This document shows positions 27,274-35,187 of a stretch of 64,000 bases of DNA, piece after piece. Made by a program: the position numbers and the translations under genes. The DNA comes from Exiguobacterium profundum (GTDB lineage: Bacteria; Bacillota; Bacilli; Exiguobacteriales; Exiguobacteriaceae), in the NCBI RefSeq assembly GCF_001909285.1, contig NZ_MRSV01000001.1, positions 1,445,331 to 1,509,330 of the forward strand, read 5' to 3'. The notes below the pieces were generated by a model. That model had not been told where the DNA came from, made no database searches, and was given only the letters and a program-made list of their open reading frames with translations. The first letter of the stretch is position 1, and the number at the start of each line of letters is the position of its first letter.

Positions 27274-28086
27274 TTAGCTCATTTGTAATGAGCGTGCTTG
27301 AATCTGATCGTCGATAAAATTCATCGACAATGCATTGAATTGATCGGGTTGGTCTACATTGACCACATGACCAGAGTCTGCAACGATTTCAACATTGGCT
27401 GTCGGTTGATGTTTCGCTGTCCGCTCGACAGCTTCAAGAAACATATAATCCTCATCACCCATAATATACAAAATCGGGACGTTCGTTTGAATCGAAGTGA
27501 ACTGATTCAATAAAGGATTAATATTTTCCGTCATCTTGAACCAACGGATAAACTCACGTTGACATAAGTTCGCCGCATCGCGGACGAACATCATCCGAGA
27601 CTTCTTGTGACGCTTCTTCGGGAGTAAAATCCATGCGAATAATTTATATAACCACATATAGGGGACGAAGTTTTGCACGAGACTACCAAGTCGGATGAGC
27701 AACGTGGAGCGCACATTAAATTTTACAATGGCTCCGCCGAGGACGACTGATGCGATTCGATCCGGATAGTGCTCAAACATCGCCTGAATCACAATCGTCC
27801 CTAAAGAAAGACCGACCATGTGCCCTTTTTCGATACCTAATTGATCCATCACTTCAATCACGTCTTTGGCAACGACATCAAACGTATAGGCATTCAATGG
27901 TTGTTTGAGCGACTGTTCAGCATCGTATGAACCGCCATGACCGCGTAAATCGACGAGCAGGACATTATATTTTTTACGGAAGGGACGAAGTTGGCGATAC
28001 CAATGCGATAAACTTCCTCCGGCCCCATGTATAAAGATGACCCAAGGATGGTCATCACTAATCGTGTAGGTTTTATAATGCAACAT
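27274..28086 (-). CDS. alpha/beta hydrolase
   Basis: 270 residues. The fold markers are the oxyanion HGAGGSLSHW, LVDLRGHGGS and the nucleophile elbow GLSLGT with its serine; DEDYMFLEA supplies a probable acidic residue and DSGHVV the catalytic histidine. There is no signal peptide, so it is cytosolic. The substrate cannot be told; esterases, lactonases and MhpC-like hydrolases share this layout. GGAGGATAG precedes the ATG by 9 bases. It lies downstream of rnhC on the same strand and may be cotranscribed with it. Confidence 0.85.
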   Translation of the reverse strand: MLHYKTYTISDDHPWVIFIHGAGGSLSHWYRQLRPFRKKYNVLLVDLRGHGGSYDAEQSLKQPLNAYTFDVVAKDVIEVMDQLGIEKGHMVGLSLGTIVIQAMFEHYPDRIASVVLGGAIVKFNVRSTLLIRLGSLVQNFVPYMWLYKLFAWILLPKKRHKKSRMMFVRDAANLCQREFIRWFKMTENINPLLNQFTSIQTNVPILYIMGDEDYMFLEAVERTAKHQPTANVEIVADSGHVVNVDQPDQFNALSMNFIDDQIQARSLQMS

Positions 28087-28157
28087 GAACGCTATCCTCC
28101 AAAAATTTTAAGTTCATTTAACCGTAAAACGAGTATATCATACTTGATGTCGAAGCT

Positions 28158-29075
28158 CTACAAACGACGTTCATTCAAGTTGATGGCTTTCTTTGTATTC
28201 GCAAAATGGACTTTAGCAATCTTTTGTAAATAATCCTGTCCATGACCTCGAATGATTTGAGCGGCGACTTGGTCGACTTTTGCTCCTGCCCCTTTCGGGA
28301 GGGTCAATCCTACTTGTTTACTTAGTTTGTCCATTTCTTTTAAGAAGAAGGCGCGAGCTAAAATGGAAGCAGCTGCGACGGCGACATGAAGACCTTCTGC
28401 CTTGGTTGAAAAGTAGACATCGTCGCGCACGATATCCCGCTCTGCCCGCAAGTGTTGATAGTATACCGACTTCTCTGCGAATTGATCGATTAGAATGGCA
28501 TCGGGTTTCTGTCCGATTTTCTCAAGCAACGCTCGAAGTGCAGCATTATGGGCGATGGCGGTCATTTTACCTTGTGTCATCGTCCGTTGCATGTTGTTAT
28601 ATGTTGGATTATGCAGTGTTGCTTTTTGATAGGGAATCGTAGCGTGTAAATCTTTCGCAATCCGGATGATTTCAGGGTCGGATAACTGTTTTGAATCTTT
28701 CACGCCGAGTTCTTTGACGAGTGCGATTTGATCGCGTGAGACAAAAGCCGCTACGACGACGAGTGGTCCGAAGTAGTCTCCTTTTCCGACCTCGTCGCTT
28801 CCAATGACAGACCAACTTGAAAATCCTTCAGGTAAGAGGGTGTTCGGTGCGGATGCTTGTTTCTTCTCAGCAGGTAGTCCCCATTTCACTGCCTCGGTCT
28901 CAGCATCTTTTCCTTGGAACATCACTTTCCCTGATTGATAAACCGTTACGACAAATCCCGGTGTCTTGGCGCTGAATGTCGCATATGGTGGTGGCGCGAC
29001 TGCATACTCATGATACATTTTCTTTAGTTTTTCTTGTGATGCGGATGATAGCTTGATGACTTGGTTGCCCAACAT
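28158..29075 (-). CDS. rnhC: ribonuclease HIII
   Basis: 305 residues from the ATG ending at 29075, which is 7 bases after AAAGGAAG; the frame extends ten codons further without better support. An N-terminal TBP-like substrate-binding domain (1-85, FSAKTPGFVVTVYQSGKVMF) is followed by the RNase H fold with GSDEVGKGDYFGPLVV (catalytic D-E), VKDSKQLSD and ILIDQFAEK. It degrades RNA in RNA-DNA hybrids. In Bacillus rnhC also lies downstream of pheST. Confidence 0.93.
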   Translation of the reverse strand: MLGNQVIKLSSASQEKLKKMYHEYAVAPPPYATFSAKTPGFVVTVYQSGKVMFQGKDAETEAVKWGLPAEKKQASAPNTLLPEGFSSWSVIGSDEVGKGDYFGPLVVVAAFVSRDQIALVKELGVKDSKQLSDPEIIRIAKDLHATIPYQKATLHNPTYNNMQRTMTQGKMTAIAHNAALRALLEKIGQKPDAILIDQFAEKSVYYQHLRAERDIVRDDVYFSTKAEGLHVAVAAASILARAFFLKEMDKLSKQVGLTLPKGAGAKVDQVAAQIIRGHGQDYLQKIAKVHFANTKKAINLNERRL

Positions 29076-29191
29076 GAGCACTTCCTTTCTGTCTGGCAAA
29101 TTCATTTTACATTTTTTTATTATTTTTTGAAACCGAAGATGAGGTTTTATCGTATATGGAGATGAGTAGAGAAAAGTGAGGTGAGGTGGAC

Positions 29192-29590
29192 GTGTGGTGG
29201 CGCGATGACACGCAACGAGATGAGGTAGAGGAATTATACAAGCACATTCTCGAACTCGAGGCGAGAATTGCTAAATTAGTAGCTCATCAAGTGAGAGTGC
29301 GTCGGCTACTGATGCAAGATTCTTCTGAGGGCGTGACGGATCAAGTCGTTCAAGTTCAAAAAGAAGTGGAATATTTTTTAAACAGGATTCGACTCGAACG
29401 ACAAGAATTTGTCGACATATACAATCGGCGACGGATTGAACGTTCCATTGGTCGAGTTCGAGAAGTGAACGACTTATCCACTTCATCACTGTCGGAGTGG
29501 GATGAAATTGAAGATCGGCTTGCATTAGAAGTCGAACAACTTCGACGCGTACTGATGATGGAACAAAAACGTCGACAGGAGGGGTGGTAA
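29192..29590 (+). CDS. coiled-coil protein of unknown function, first gene of a flotillin operon
   Basis: About 132 residues. I prefer GTG 29192, which gives VWWRDDTQRDEVEELYKHIL; the preceding in-frame GTG 29186 lies inside the GAGGTGAGG ribosome site. There is no signal or membrane helix. Nearly the whole chain is charged heptad-like helix (ELEARIAKLVAHQVRVRRLL, VQKEVEYFLNRIRLERQEF, DRLALEVEQLRRVLMMEQKR), so it is a predicted coiled coil. The stop overlaps the NfeD start by one base, implying coupled translation with the NfeD-flotillin pair. I do not recognise a family. Confidence 0.75.
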   Translation: MWWRDDTQRDEVEELYKHILELEARIAKLVAHQVRVRRLLMQDSSEGVTDQVVQVQKEVEYFLNRIRLERQEFVDIYNRRRIERSIGRVREVNDLSTSSLSEWDEIEDRLALEVEQLRRVLMMEQKRRQEGW

Positions 29591-30111
29591 TGGAGGCAAT
29601 CGATCAACTTTATTGGTGGGTGTTGATCATCGCTGGTCTTGGAACCTTTATTTACATGATGTTTTCCGATGCGTTCGATATGTTTGAAGGTTGGTTCAAC
29701 CCTGCAGTCATCCTATCTTTCTTAGCACTAGGGGCAGGAATTGGGCTCATCTTAAACGCATTGGCTCACGTTTCCCCGATGATTGGGCTCGCTGTCGCAT
29801 TGATCGGGTCTCTTGCTCTGACGACGCTTCTCTATTTGTTTGTTCTCTTACCGCTCTCAAATGCGGAAGAGTCCATTGGTTTGACGGATGAGGCATTAGT
29901 TGGACGTGTCGGACGATTGACCGTGCCCATTCCTGAAGGCGGATACGGTGAAGTCTTGATTGAGACAGTGACGGGATCGCTTTTAAAGACGGCTCAAAGC
30001 TTAGACGGTACATCGATTTCGACAGATCGTCGGGTAGTTATCATTGAAGTAAAAGGCAATATCGCAATCGTCATGCCATATGACGAACCTACAATTCGAG
30101 AGGAGATATAA
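29590..30111 (+). CDS. yuaF: NfeD-family membrane protein, YuaF-like
   Basis: 173 residues from ATG 29590 (AGGAGG, 7 bases). Two to four membrane helices lie near 8-27, 40-60 and 65-90, followed by a C-terminal OB-fold domain (ALVGRVGRLTVPIPEGGYGE, RRVVIIEVKGNIAIVMPY). It has no ClpP-type protease domain. YuaF-type NfeD proteins partner with the flotillin encoded next to them in membrane microdomains. floT follows after 3 bases. Confidence 0.88.
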   Translation: MEAIDQLYWWVLIIAGLGTFIYMMFSDAFDMFEGWFNPAVILSFLALGAGIGLILNALAHVSPMIGLAVALIGSLALTTLLYLFVLLPLSNAEESIGLTDEALVGRVGRLTVPIPEGGYGEVLIETVTGSLLKTAQSLDGTSISTDRRVVIIEVKGNIAIVMPYDEPTIREEI

Positions 30112-30114
30112 CAC

Positions 30115-31635
30115 ATGAATACGGCTATTTTAGTCAGCATTATCGTCGGGGTCATCATCCTCGCACTTGTGTTTGTATTCGTACTAAAATATCGCACAGT
30201 CGGACCAGATGAGGCACTGATTGTGACAGGTAGTTATTTAGGCAAGAAAAATGTACATAGCGATACATCCGGTAACCGCGTCAAAATCATTCGTGGCGGC
30301 GGGACGTTCGTCTTCCCAGTATTCCAGCAAGCAGAACCGCTCAGCTTGCTCTCAAGCAAATTAGAGGTCACGACACCTGAAGTGTATACAGAACAGGGTG
30401 TCCCGGTCATGGCGGACGGAACAGCCATCATTAAAATCGGCGGATCGATCAGTGAAATCGCGACAGCGGCTGAGCAGTTCCTCGGAAAACCGAAGATTGA
30501 ACGTGAAAATGAAGCAAAAGAAGTGTTAGAAGGCCATTTGCGCTCGATTTTAGGTTCTATGACCGTTGAAGAAATCTATAAGAACCGTGACAAGTTTTCG
30601 CAAGAAGTTCAACGAGTTGCATCACAAGACTTAGCGAAGATGGGGCTAGTCATCGTATCATTCACCATCAAAGACGTTCGAGATAAGAACGGGTACTTGG
30701 AATCGCTAGGGAAACCGCGTATCGCCCAAGTGAAGCGTGATGCTGATATCGCGACAGCAGAAGCGGATAAAGAGACGCGCATCAAACAGGCGGAAGCAAT
30801 GAAAGATGCGAAGAAGGCCGAGCTTGAGCGTGCGTCTGAAATCGCGGAAGCTGAGAAAGAGAACCAACTTCGGATTGCGGCTTATCGCCGTGAGCAAGAT
30901 GTTGCCAAAGCGCGGGCCGACCAAGCGTATGAGCTTGAGGAAGCGCGTGCGAAACAAGAAGTCACTGAACAACAGATGCAAGTTCAAATCATCGAGCGTC
31001 AAAAGCAAATCGAGCTCGAAGAGAAAGAAATCATGCGTCGTGAGAAACAATATGATTCAGAAGTGAAGAAAAAAGCCGATGCGGATCGATACTCGATTGA
31101 ACAGTCTGCCGCTGCGGATAAGGCACGTCAAATCGCAAGTGCGGATGCAGAGAAGTATCGTATTGAAGCACAGGCGAAAGCCGATGCGGAACGCGTACGT
31201 TTGGCAGGTCTTGCAGAAGCGGATTCTGAACGTGCGAAAGGTGAGGCAGAAGCTGAAATTATCCGCTTGACCGGTCTTGCCGAAGCGGAAGCGAAAGAGA
31301 AGATTGCCGAAGCCTTCGCGCAATACGGGCAGGCTGCGATTCTCGATATGGTCGTCAAGATGCTTCCTGATTATGCGAAAGAAATTGCATCGCCACTTGG
31401 AAACATCGATCAGATTACGGTCGTCGACACGGGGAGCGGTCAAAACGGCGGTGCCGGGAAAGTGACAGGTTACGCAACCGACCTCATGGCGTCGCTTCAA
31501 CAAACATTAAAAGCTTCTTCGGGCATTGATATGAAAGACTTGCTCGAGAACTTTGCGGGGAAAGGGAACGTTGCAACAGCTCCTACACCGGAGCGTGAAT
31601 TAGCTGATACGACGGTCGCTGCTTCAAAAGAATAA
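30115..31635 (+). CDS. floT: flotillin FloT (YuaG-like)
   Basis: 506 residues. An N-terminal membrane hairpin (ILVSIIVGVIILALVFVFVL) is followed by the SPFH/PHB domain (about 25-200, KYRTVGPDEALIVTG) and a long alanine/glutamate-rich coiled coil (about 205-400) with EA repeats such as RLAGLAEADSERAKGEAEAE, and a C-terminal tail. It is a scaffold of functional membrane microdomains. AGAGGAGA precedes the ATG. Third gene of the coiled-coil/NfeD/flotillin operon; a terminator follows. Confidence 0.94.
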   Translation: MNTAILVSIIVGVIILALVFVFVLKYRTVGPDEALIVTGSYLGKKNVHSDTSGNRVKIIRGGGTFVFPVFQQAEPLSLLSSKLEVTTPEVYTEQGVPVMADGTAIIKIGGSISEIATAAEQFLGKPKIERENEAKEVLEGHLRSILGSMTVEEIYKNRDKFSQEVQRVASQDLAKMGLVIVSFTIKDVRDKNGYLESLGKPRIAQVKRDADIATAEADKETRIKQAEAMKDAKKAELERASEIAEAEKENQLRIAAYRREQDVAKARADQAYELEEARAKQEVTEQQMQVQIIERQKQIELEEKEIMRREKQYDSEVKKKADADRYSIEQSAAADKARQIASADAEKYRIEAQAKADAERVRLAGLAEADSERAKGEAEAEIIRLTGLAEAEAKEKIAEAFAQYGQAAILDMVVKMLPDYAKEIASPLGNIDQITVVDTGSGQNGGAGKVTGYATDLMASLQQTLKASSGIDMKDLLENFAGKGNVATAPTPERELADTTVAASKE

Positions 31636-31642
31636 GTGTACG

Positions 31643-31672
31643 AAGCCATGGACGATGTCTATGGCTTTTTTT
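31643..31672 (+). terminator. rho-independent terminator after floT
   Basis: AGCCATGGAC pairs with GTCTATGGCT (one mismatch) around GAT, then seven T. Confidence 0.88.
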
Positions 31673-31700
31673 ATTGCAACAAAAAAAAAAAAAAATAATG

Positions 31701-31726
31701 TAGAATAGCCCTTTCTCGGTCGATAT
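31701..31726 (+). promoter_or_regulatory. candidate sigma-D (flagellar/chemotaxis) promoter
   Basis: GTCGATAT at 31719-31726 matches GCCGATAT at seven of eight positions. TAGA at 31701-31704, 14 bases upstream, matches TAAA at three of four. It drives a chemoreceptor operon, which fits sigma-D. A 15-A tract lies directly upstream (31681-31695). Confidence 0.5.
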
Positions 31727-31766
31727 AAGTGTTGTCAGACCATTAGAGAGAGGGAGTATTGAATAT

Positions 31767-32738
31767 ATGAAGAAAAGTATAATGCTCAGTACAATCACGG
31801 CTTGCACCCTTTGGTTGTCCGGTTGTCAGTCAGTTATCGACAATCCAAGTGCCACTGTCGATGAACGACAGACGATGGGAGTTGTTTTATCTGACGTTGG
31901 TCTCGGGGACCAATCGTTCAGTGACGCAGCTATGCGTGGGATGGGTGAGCTACGTGAAACGGGCGATTGGTTCGTTGATTATCGTGAACTATCCGAAACG
32001 GAGACATACAAAGTTGGTTTTGAAGAATTGGTAAAAGAGGGACATGACGTAATTGTCGGTCTCGGTTTTGCGTGTCAAGAAGACTTAGAGGCTGTAGCGG
32101 CTGAACATCCGGAACAGCAATTCGCTTTGATCGATGGCGTGTCCGAACTTCCGAACGTCTTGAATATCACGTTCGAAGAGGGAGAGGGAAGTACGCTTGC
32201 CGGCGCCGTGGCTGGTCTTGAGACAGAGTCCGATACGATTGGATTTATCGGTGGGATGGATATGGAACTCATTCAAAAATTTGAAGCAGGATTTGAACGT
32301 GGCGCTAAAGCGGTGAACGAAGATGTCGAGATGCTCGTTGATTTCTCGAATGATTTTGCTTCACCAGAGCTCGGTCGCGAACTCGCTGAGAAACAAATTA
32401 AAGCGGGAGCAGATGTTCTGTATGCTGCAGCTGGACTTACAGGAGTCGGTGTACTCGAGACGGCTGAAAAATACGGCGTCAAGGCAATCGGGGTCGATAG
32501 TGATCAATCGATGATTGCACCAGATGCGGTTGTGACGTCGATGTTGAAACAAGTTGATTTGGCGATTGTAGAAATCGCGGGTCGTGTGACCAAAAAACCA
32601 TTTAATGAACACGTCATCCTTGGAATTGAAGAGGGCGGCGTCGGCTTGGCTCCGCTTCGTCGCATTCAATGGGATGAGAAAGAAACATCAGAGTATGAAT
32701 CGGTAGAACGTCAGTTGAAGGAGGGGACACTTAAATGA
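31767..32738 (+). CDS. BMP-family (PnrA-like) substrate-binding lipoprotein
   Basis: 323 residues. The lipoprotein signal ends in LSGC, with Cys20 as the lipidation site. The mature protein is a BMP/PnrA type periplasmic-binding fold: [60 protein letters not shown] and [20 protein letters not shown]. The family binds nucleosides or similar ligands. No ABC permease or ATPase gene is nearby; instead the stop overlaps the start of a chemoreceptor gene (ATGA), so it probably presents ligand to that receptor. Confidence 0.88.
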   Translation: MKKSIMLSTITACTLWLSGCQSVIDNPSATVDERQTMGVVLSDVGLGDQSFSDAAMRGMGELRETGDWFVDYRELSETETYKVGFEELVKEGHDVIVGLGFACQEDLEAVAAEHPEQQFALIDGVSELPNVLNITFEEGEGSTLAGAVAGLETESDTIGFIGGMDMELIQKFEAGFERGAKAVNEDVEMLVDFSNDFASPELGRELAEKQIKAGADVLYAAAGLTGVGVLETAEKYGVKAIGVDSDQSMIAPDAVVTSMLKQVDLAIVEIAGRVTKKPFNEHVILGIEEGGVGLAPLRRIQWDEKETSEYESVERQLKEGTLK

Positions 32739-34378
32739 GTTTACGTAAACGTTTTATCTTCTCAACCGTCTTCACTGTCGTCTTGATCGTACTGATGATG
32801 AGTTACGTCTTGTCGACGTTGAATCGCTTGCAAACATATAACGAGCAGTATGGAAGTCAAATGATTGAATTGTCTCAACTTGAAACGTCACTCCTACAAG
32901 AACAATCCCTCTGGACGTCACTTGGCGAACAGTCGAACCAATCTACATTGACTCAATTAGAGCGCATCCGTGTGACGAACGCGGAAACATTCGATGATTT
33001 AAAACAGTCTTATTTGATTCCGGCATTTTCAAATCATTTAGACCGTGCCACGATGAAGTACGAACAGGTGAACGAAGATGTCGAGTCGGCACTTGAAGGT
33101 GGTATCGGAGCTCGGATCCAGGCAGCGAAACTAGAAGGTTTGTTAAATGATATCAATACGTTGATTGCAAAGAACGGTTCATTCTATGAAGCGCTTCAAG
33201 TAGAGGCGGCAAATGAGACGGAACGTCTCTTGTTGATTTCGGTCCTTTTGACGATTCTTGTCATTCTTGCGCTCGGAATCTATAACTTCTTCTTTGCCCG
33301 TTCGATCACTCGACCACTCGAAAAAAATGTCAAGGTGGCCGAAGCGATTGCAGCCGGACGTCTCGTCACGTTGCCTGAGTCGACGCGCAATGATGAAATC
33401 GGACGTCTTGAACGTGCCATGCGTGAGATGACTGCGTCTCTTCAGACGGTGATCGGGTCAATCCGAGTCACATCAATGAAAGTGAACGGGATGACCGAAA
33501 CAGCCGCAGCCGAAAATGAAGCGGTCGTGAGTACGACATCTAACATCACGAACGCAGTTGATGAGATGGCACACGGAGCACAGTCGATTGCAAATGAGTT
33601 GCAAGAAACGCTCAGCTCAGTGCATACGATGGCAACTTCATTTGAGACGAGCTTGAACCAGACGAAACAAACGACGGAAGAAACGTCAGAAATGACACGT
33701 GAAGTAGCGGCTGGAATTGAAACATTAACGGACCAGGAGCACATTTTAGATCGTTCAAGCGAACGGAATGAAGTGCTTGTCACGCGAATGGACCACTTTG
33801 CACGACAAACGGCTGAGATTGAGGCGATGGCGAAGCTTGTCGAAGACGTCGCGGCTCAGACGAATTTACTTGCCCTCAATGCGGCAATCGAGGCAGCCCG
33901 TGCGGGAGAAGCGGGACGAGGATTTGCTGTCGTAGCAAGTGAAGTGAAGAAGTTGGCGGAAGAGAGCAACAAGGCGACTCGCTCTATTTTCCACGTCGTC
34001 GAGACGATCCAGCAAGAAGTCGTCCGTTTGACGGAAACGGTGAATGAGTCAAAACGCGAGCAAGAGGCGCAATTAGAAGCGTTCGGATTGACGAAAGAAG
34101 CATTCAACCGAATCCATGAACGGACAGACCACGTCGCTTCGTTCGTACGCACGATCGAACAAGAGATGCGCACATCGAGTAACGAGGTAAACAACGTCTT
34201 GCGTCGGGTTGAAGAAGTATCTGGGGTGACGGAAGAGTTGGCCGCAGGAAACGAAGAAGTGGCAGCCTCGATGAAAGAACAGCAGGCAAGCTTCGATCAA
34301 ATCTTTACATTGATGCAAGAGTTAGAAGGACAGGCAGCGGCACTCGCTGACCAGGTTCAGCATTTCGAAGAAGAATAA
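32735..34378 (+). CDS. methyl-accepting chemotaxis protein
   Basis: 547 residues. TM helix 1 is at about 7-27; a helical extracellular sensor of about 140 residues ([20 protein letters not shown]) has no Cache fold that I can see. TM helix 2 is at about 168-190 ([20 protein letters not shown]). A HAMP domain and a methylation/signalling helix pair follow, with the hairpin tip [20 protein letters not shown] (CheA/CheW contact). AAGGAGGGG lies inside the end of the lipoprotein gene, and the ATG overlaps its stop, so the two are translationally coupled. Confidence 0.93.
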   Translation: MSLRKRFIFSTVFTVVLIVLMMSYVLSTLNRLQTYNEQYGSQMIELSQLETSLLQEQSLWTSLGEQSNQSTLTQLERIRVTNAETFDDLKQSYLIPAFSNHLDRATMKYEQVNEDVESALEGGIGARIQAAKLEGLLNDINTLIAKNGSFYEALQVEAANETERLLLISVLLTILVILALGIYNFFFARSITRPLEKNVKVAEAIAAGRLVTLPESTRNDEIGRLERAMREMTASLQTVIGSIRVTSMKVNGMTETAAAENEAVVSTTSNITNAVDEMAHGAQSIANELQETLSSVHTMATSFETSLNQTKQTTEETSEMTREVAAGIETLTDQEHILDRSSERNEVLVTRMDHFARQTAEIEAMAKLVEDVAAQTNLLALNAAIEAARAGEAGRGFAVVASEVKKLAEESNKATRSIFHVVETIQQEVVRLTETVNESKREQEAQLEAFGLTKEAFNRIHERTDHVASFVRTIEQEMRTSSNEVNNVLRRVEEVSGVTEELAAGNEEVAASMKEQQASFDQIFTLMQELEGQAAALADQVQHFEEE

Positions 34379-34397
34379 TCGAACAGTGAACAGTAGG

Positions 34398-34428
34398 AAC
34401 GGAGGCCACGTGATGGTCTCCGTTTTTT
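34398..34428 (+). terminator. rho-independent terminator after the chemoreceptor
   Basis: AACGGAGGCC pairs with GGTCTCCGTT (one mismatch), then six T. The 180 bases from here to comEA hold no gene that I can see. Confidence 0.88.
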
Positions 34429-34610
34429 CCGTCATTTTATAACCTGTTCATAGAAATTGTGTCGATGAATATCGTTACATGTACGAGTGCGATATGGAAC
34501 ATGCAAACAAATCATTTCCTAAAGTTAAGATTGTGGGGAAGAATGAGACGTGTTTCGAAACAGCTGATTCGCCATACTGAACGTAACAGTCGAACAGGGT
34601 GGTGATTCGC

Positions 34611-35186
34611 TTGGAAAGATGGAAACAACTCGTCATTGGTCTAATAGTCGTTCTATTTTTAGGAGTAGGCTATTTGTTTTATCAAAAGGAACCGGAGCAA
34701 CGAATGGTGGACGAGTTCGTCATGGAACCTGAGGAGGTCACGCCGACCACGACCCCAGAGCGTATGGAGCTCGTTGTGTATGTGACAGGTGCGGTTGAAT
34801 CTCCGAACGTATATACCGTACCAGAAGGGGCGAGAGTGGGCGATGTGCTCTCTTTGGCAGTCCTGACAGATGAAGCTGACCCAGAGCAGTTAAATTTAGC
34901 ACAGTTGTTAGTTGATGGAGTCAAAATCATCGTGCCGAAAAAAGGAGAAACACCGATTTCGCAAGACTCAGCGAGTCCTGAGGTCGAAACGAACGGTGTT
35001 CATGTCAACAGTGCGACGAAAGAGGAACTGATGACGGTTCCAGGAATTGGTCCAGCCAAAGCCGAGGCGATTTTAAATCATCTGAAAGCGAACGGCCCAT
35101 TTAAAACATATGAAGCGCTAGGTGATGTGAAGGGGTTCGGCGAAAAGACATTAGAAAGTATGAAGCCATATTTATTGGTACCTTAA
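34611..35186 (+). CDS. comEA: competence DNA receptor ComEA
   Basis: About 191 residues from TTG 34611, six bases after AGGGTGGTG; GTG codons just upstream overlap that site. One N-terminal membrane anchor (LVIGLIVVLFLGVGYLFY), an acidic/threonine linker, an SLBB domain (about 50-110, VVYVTGAVESPNVYTVPEGA) and two helix-hairpin-helix motifs at the end (VNSATKEELMTVPGIGPAKA). It binds double-stranded DNA outside the membrane during transformation. comEC follows after one base; comEB is missing. Confidence 0.93.
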   Translation: MERWKQLVIGLIVVLFLGVGYLFYQKEPEQRMVDEFVMEPEEVTPTTTPERMELVVYVTGAVESPNVYTVPEGARVGDVLSLAVLTDEADPEQLNLAQLLVDGVKIIVPKKGETPISQDSASPEVETNGVHVNSATKEELMTVPGIGPAKAEAILNHLKANGPFKTYEALGDVKGFGEKTLESMKPYLLVP

Positions 35187-35187
35187 G

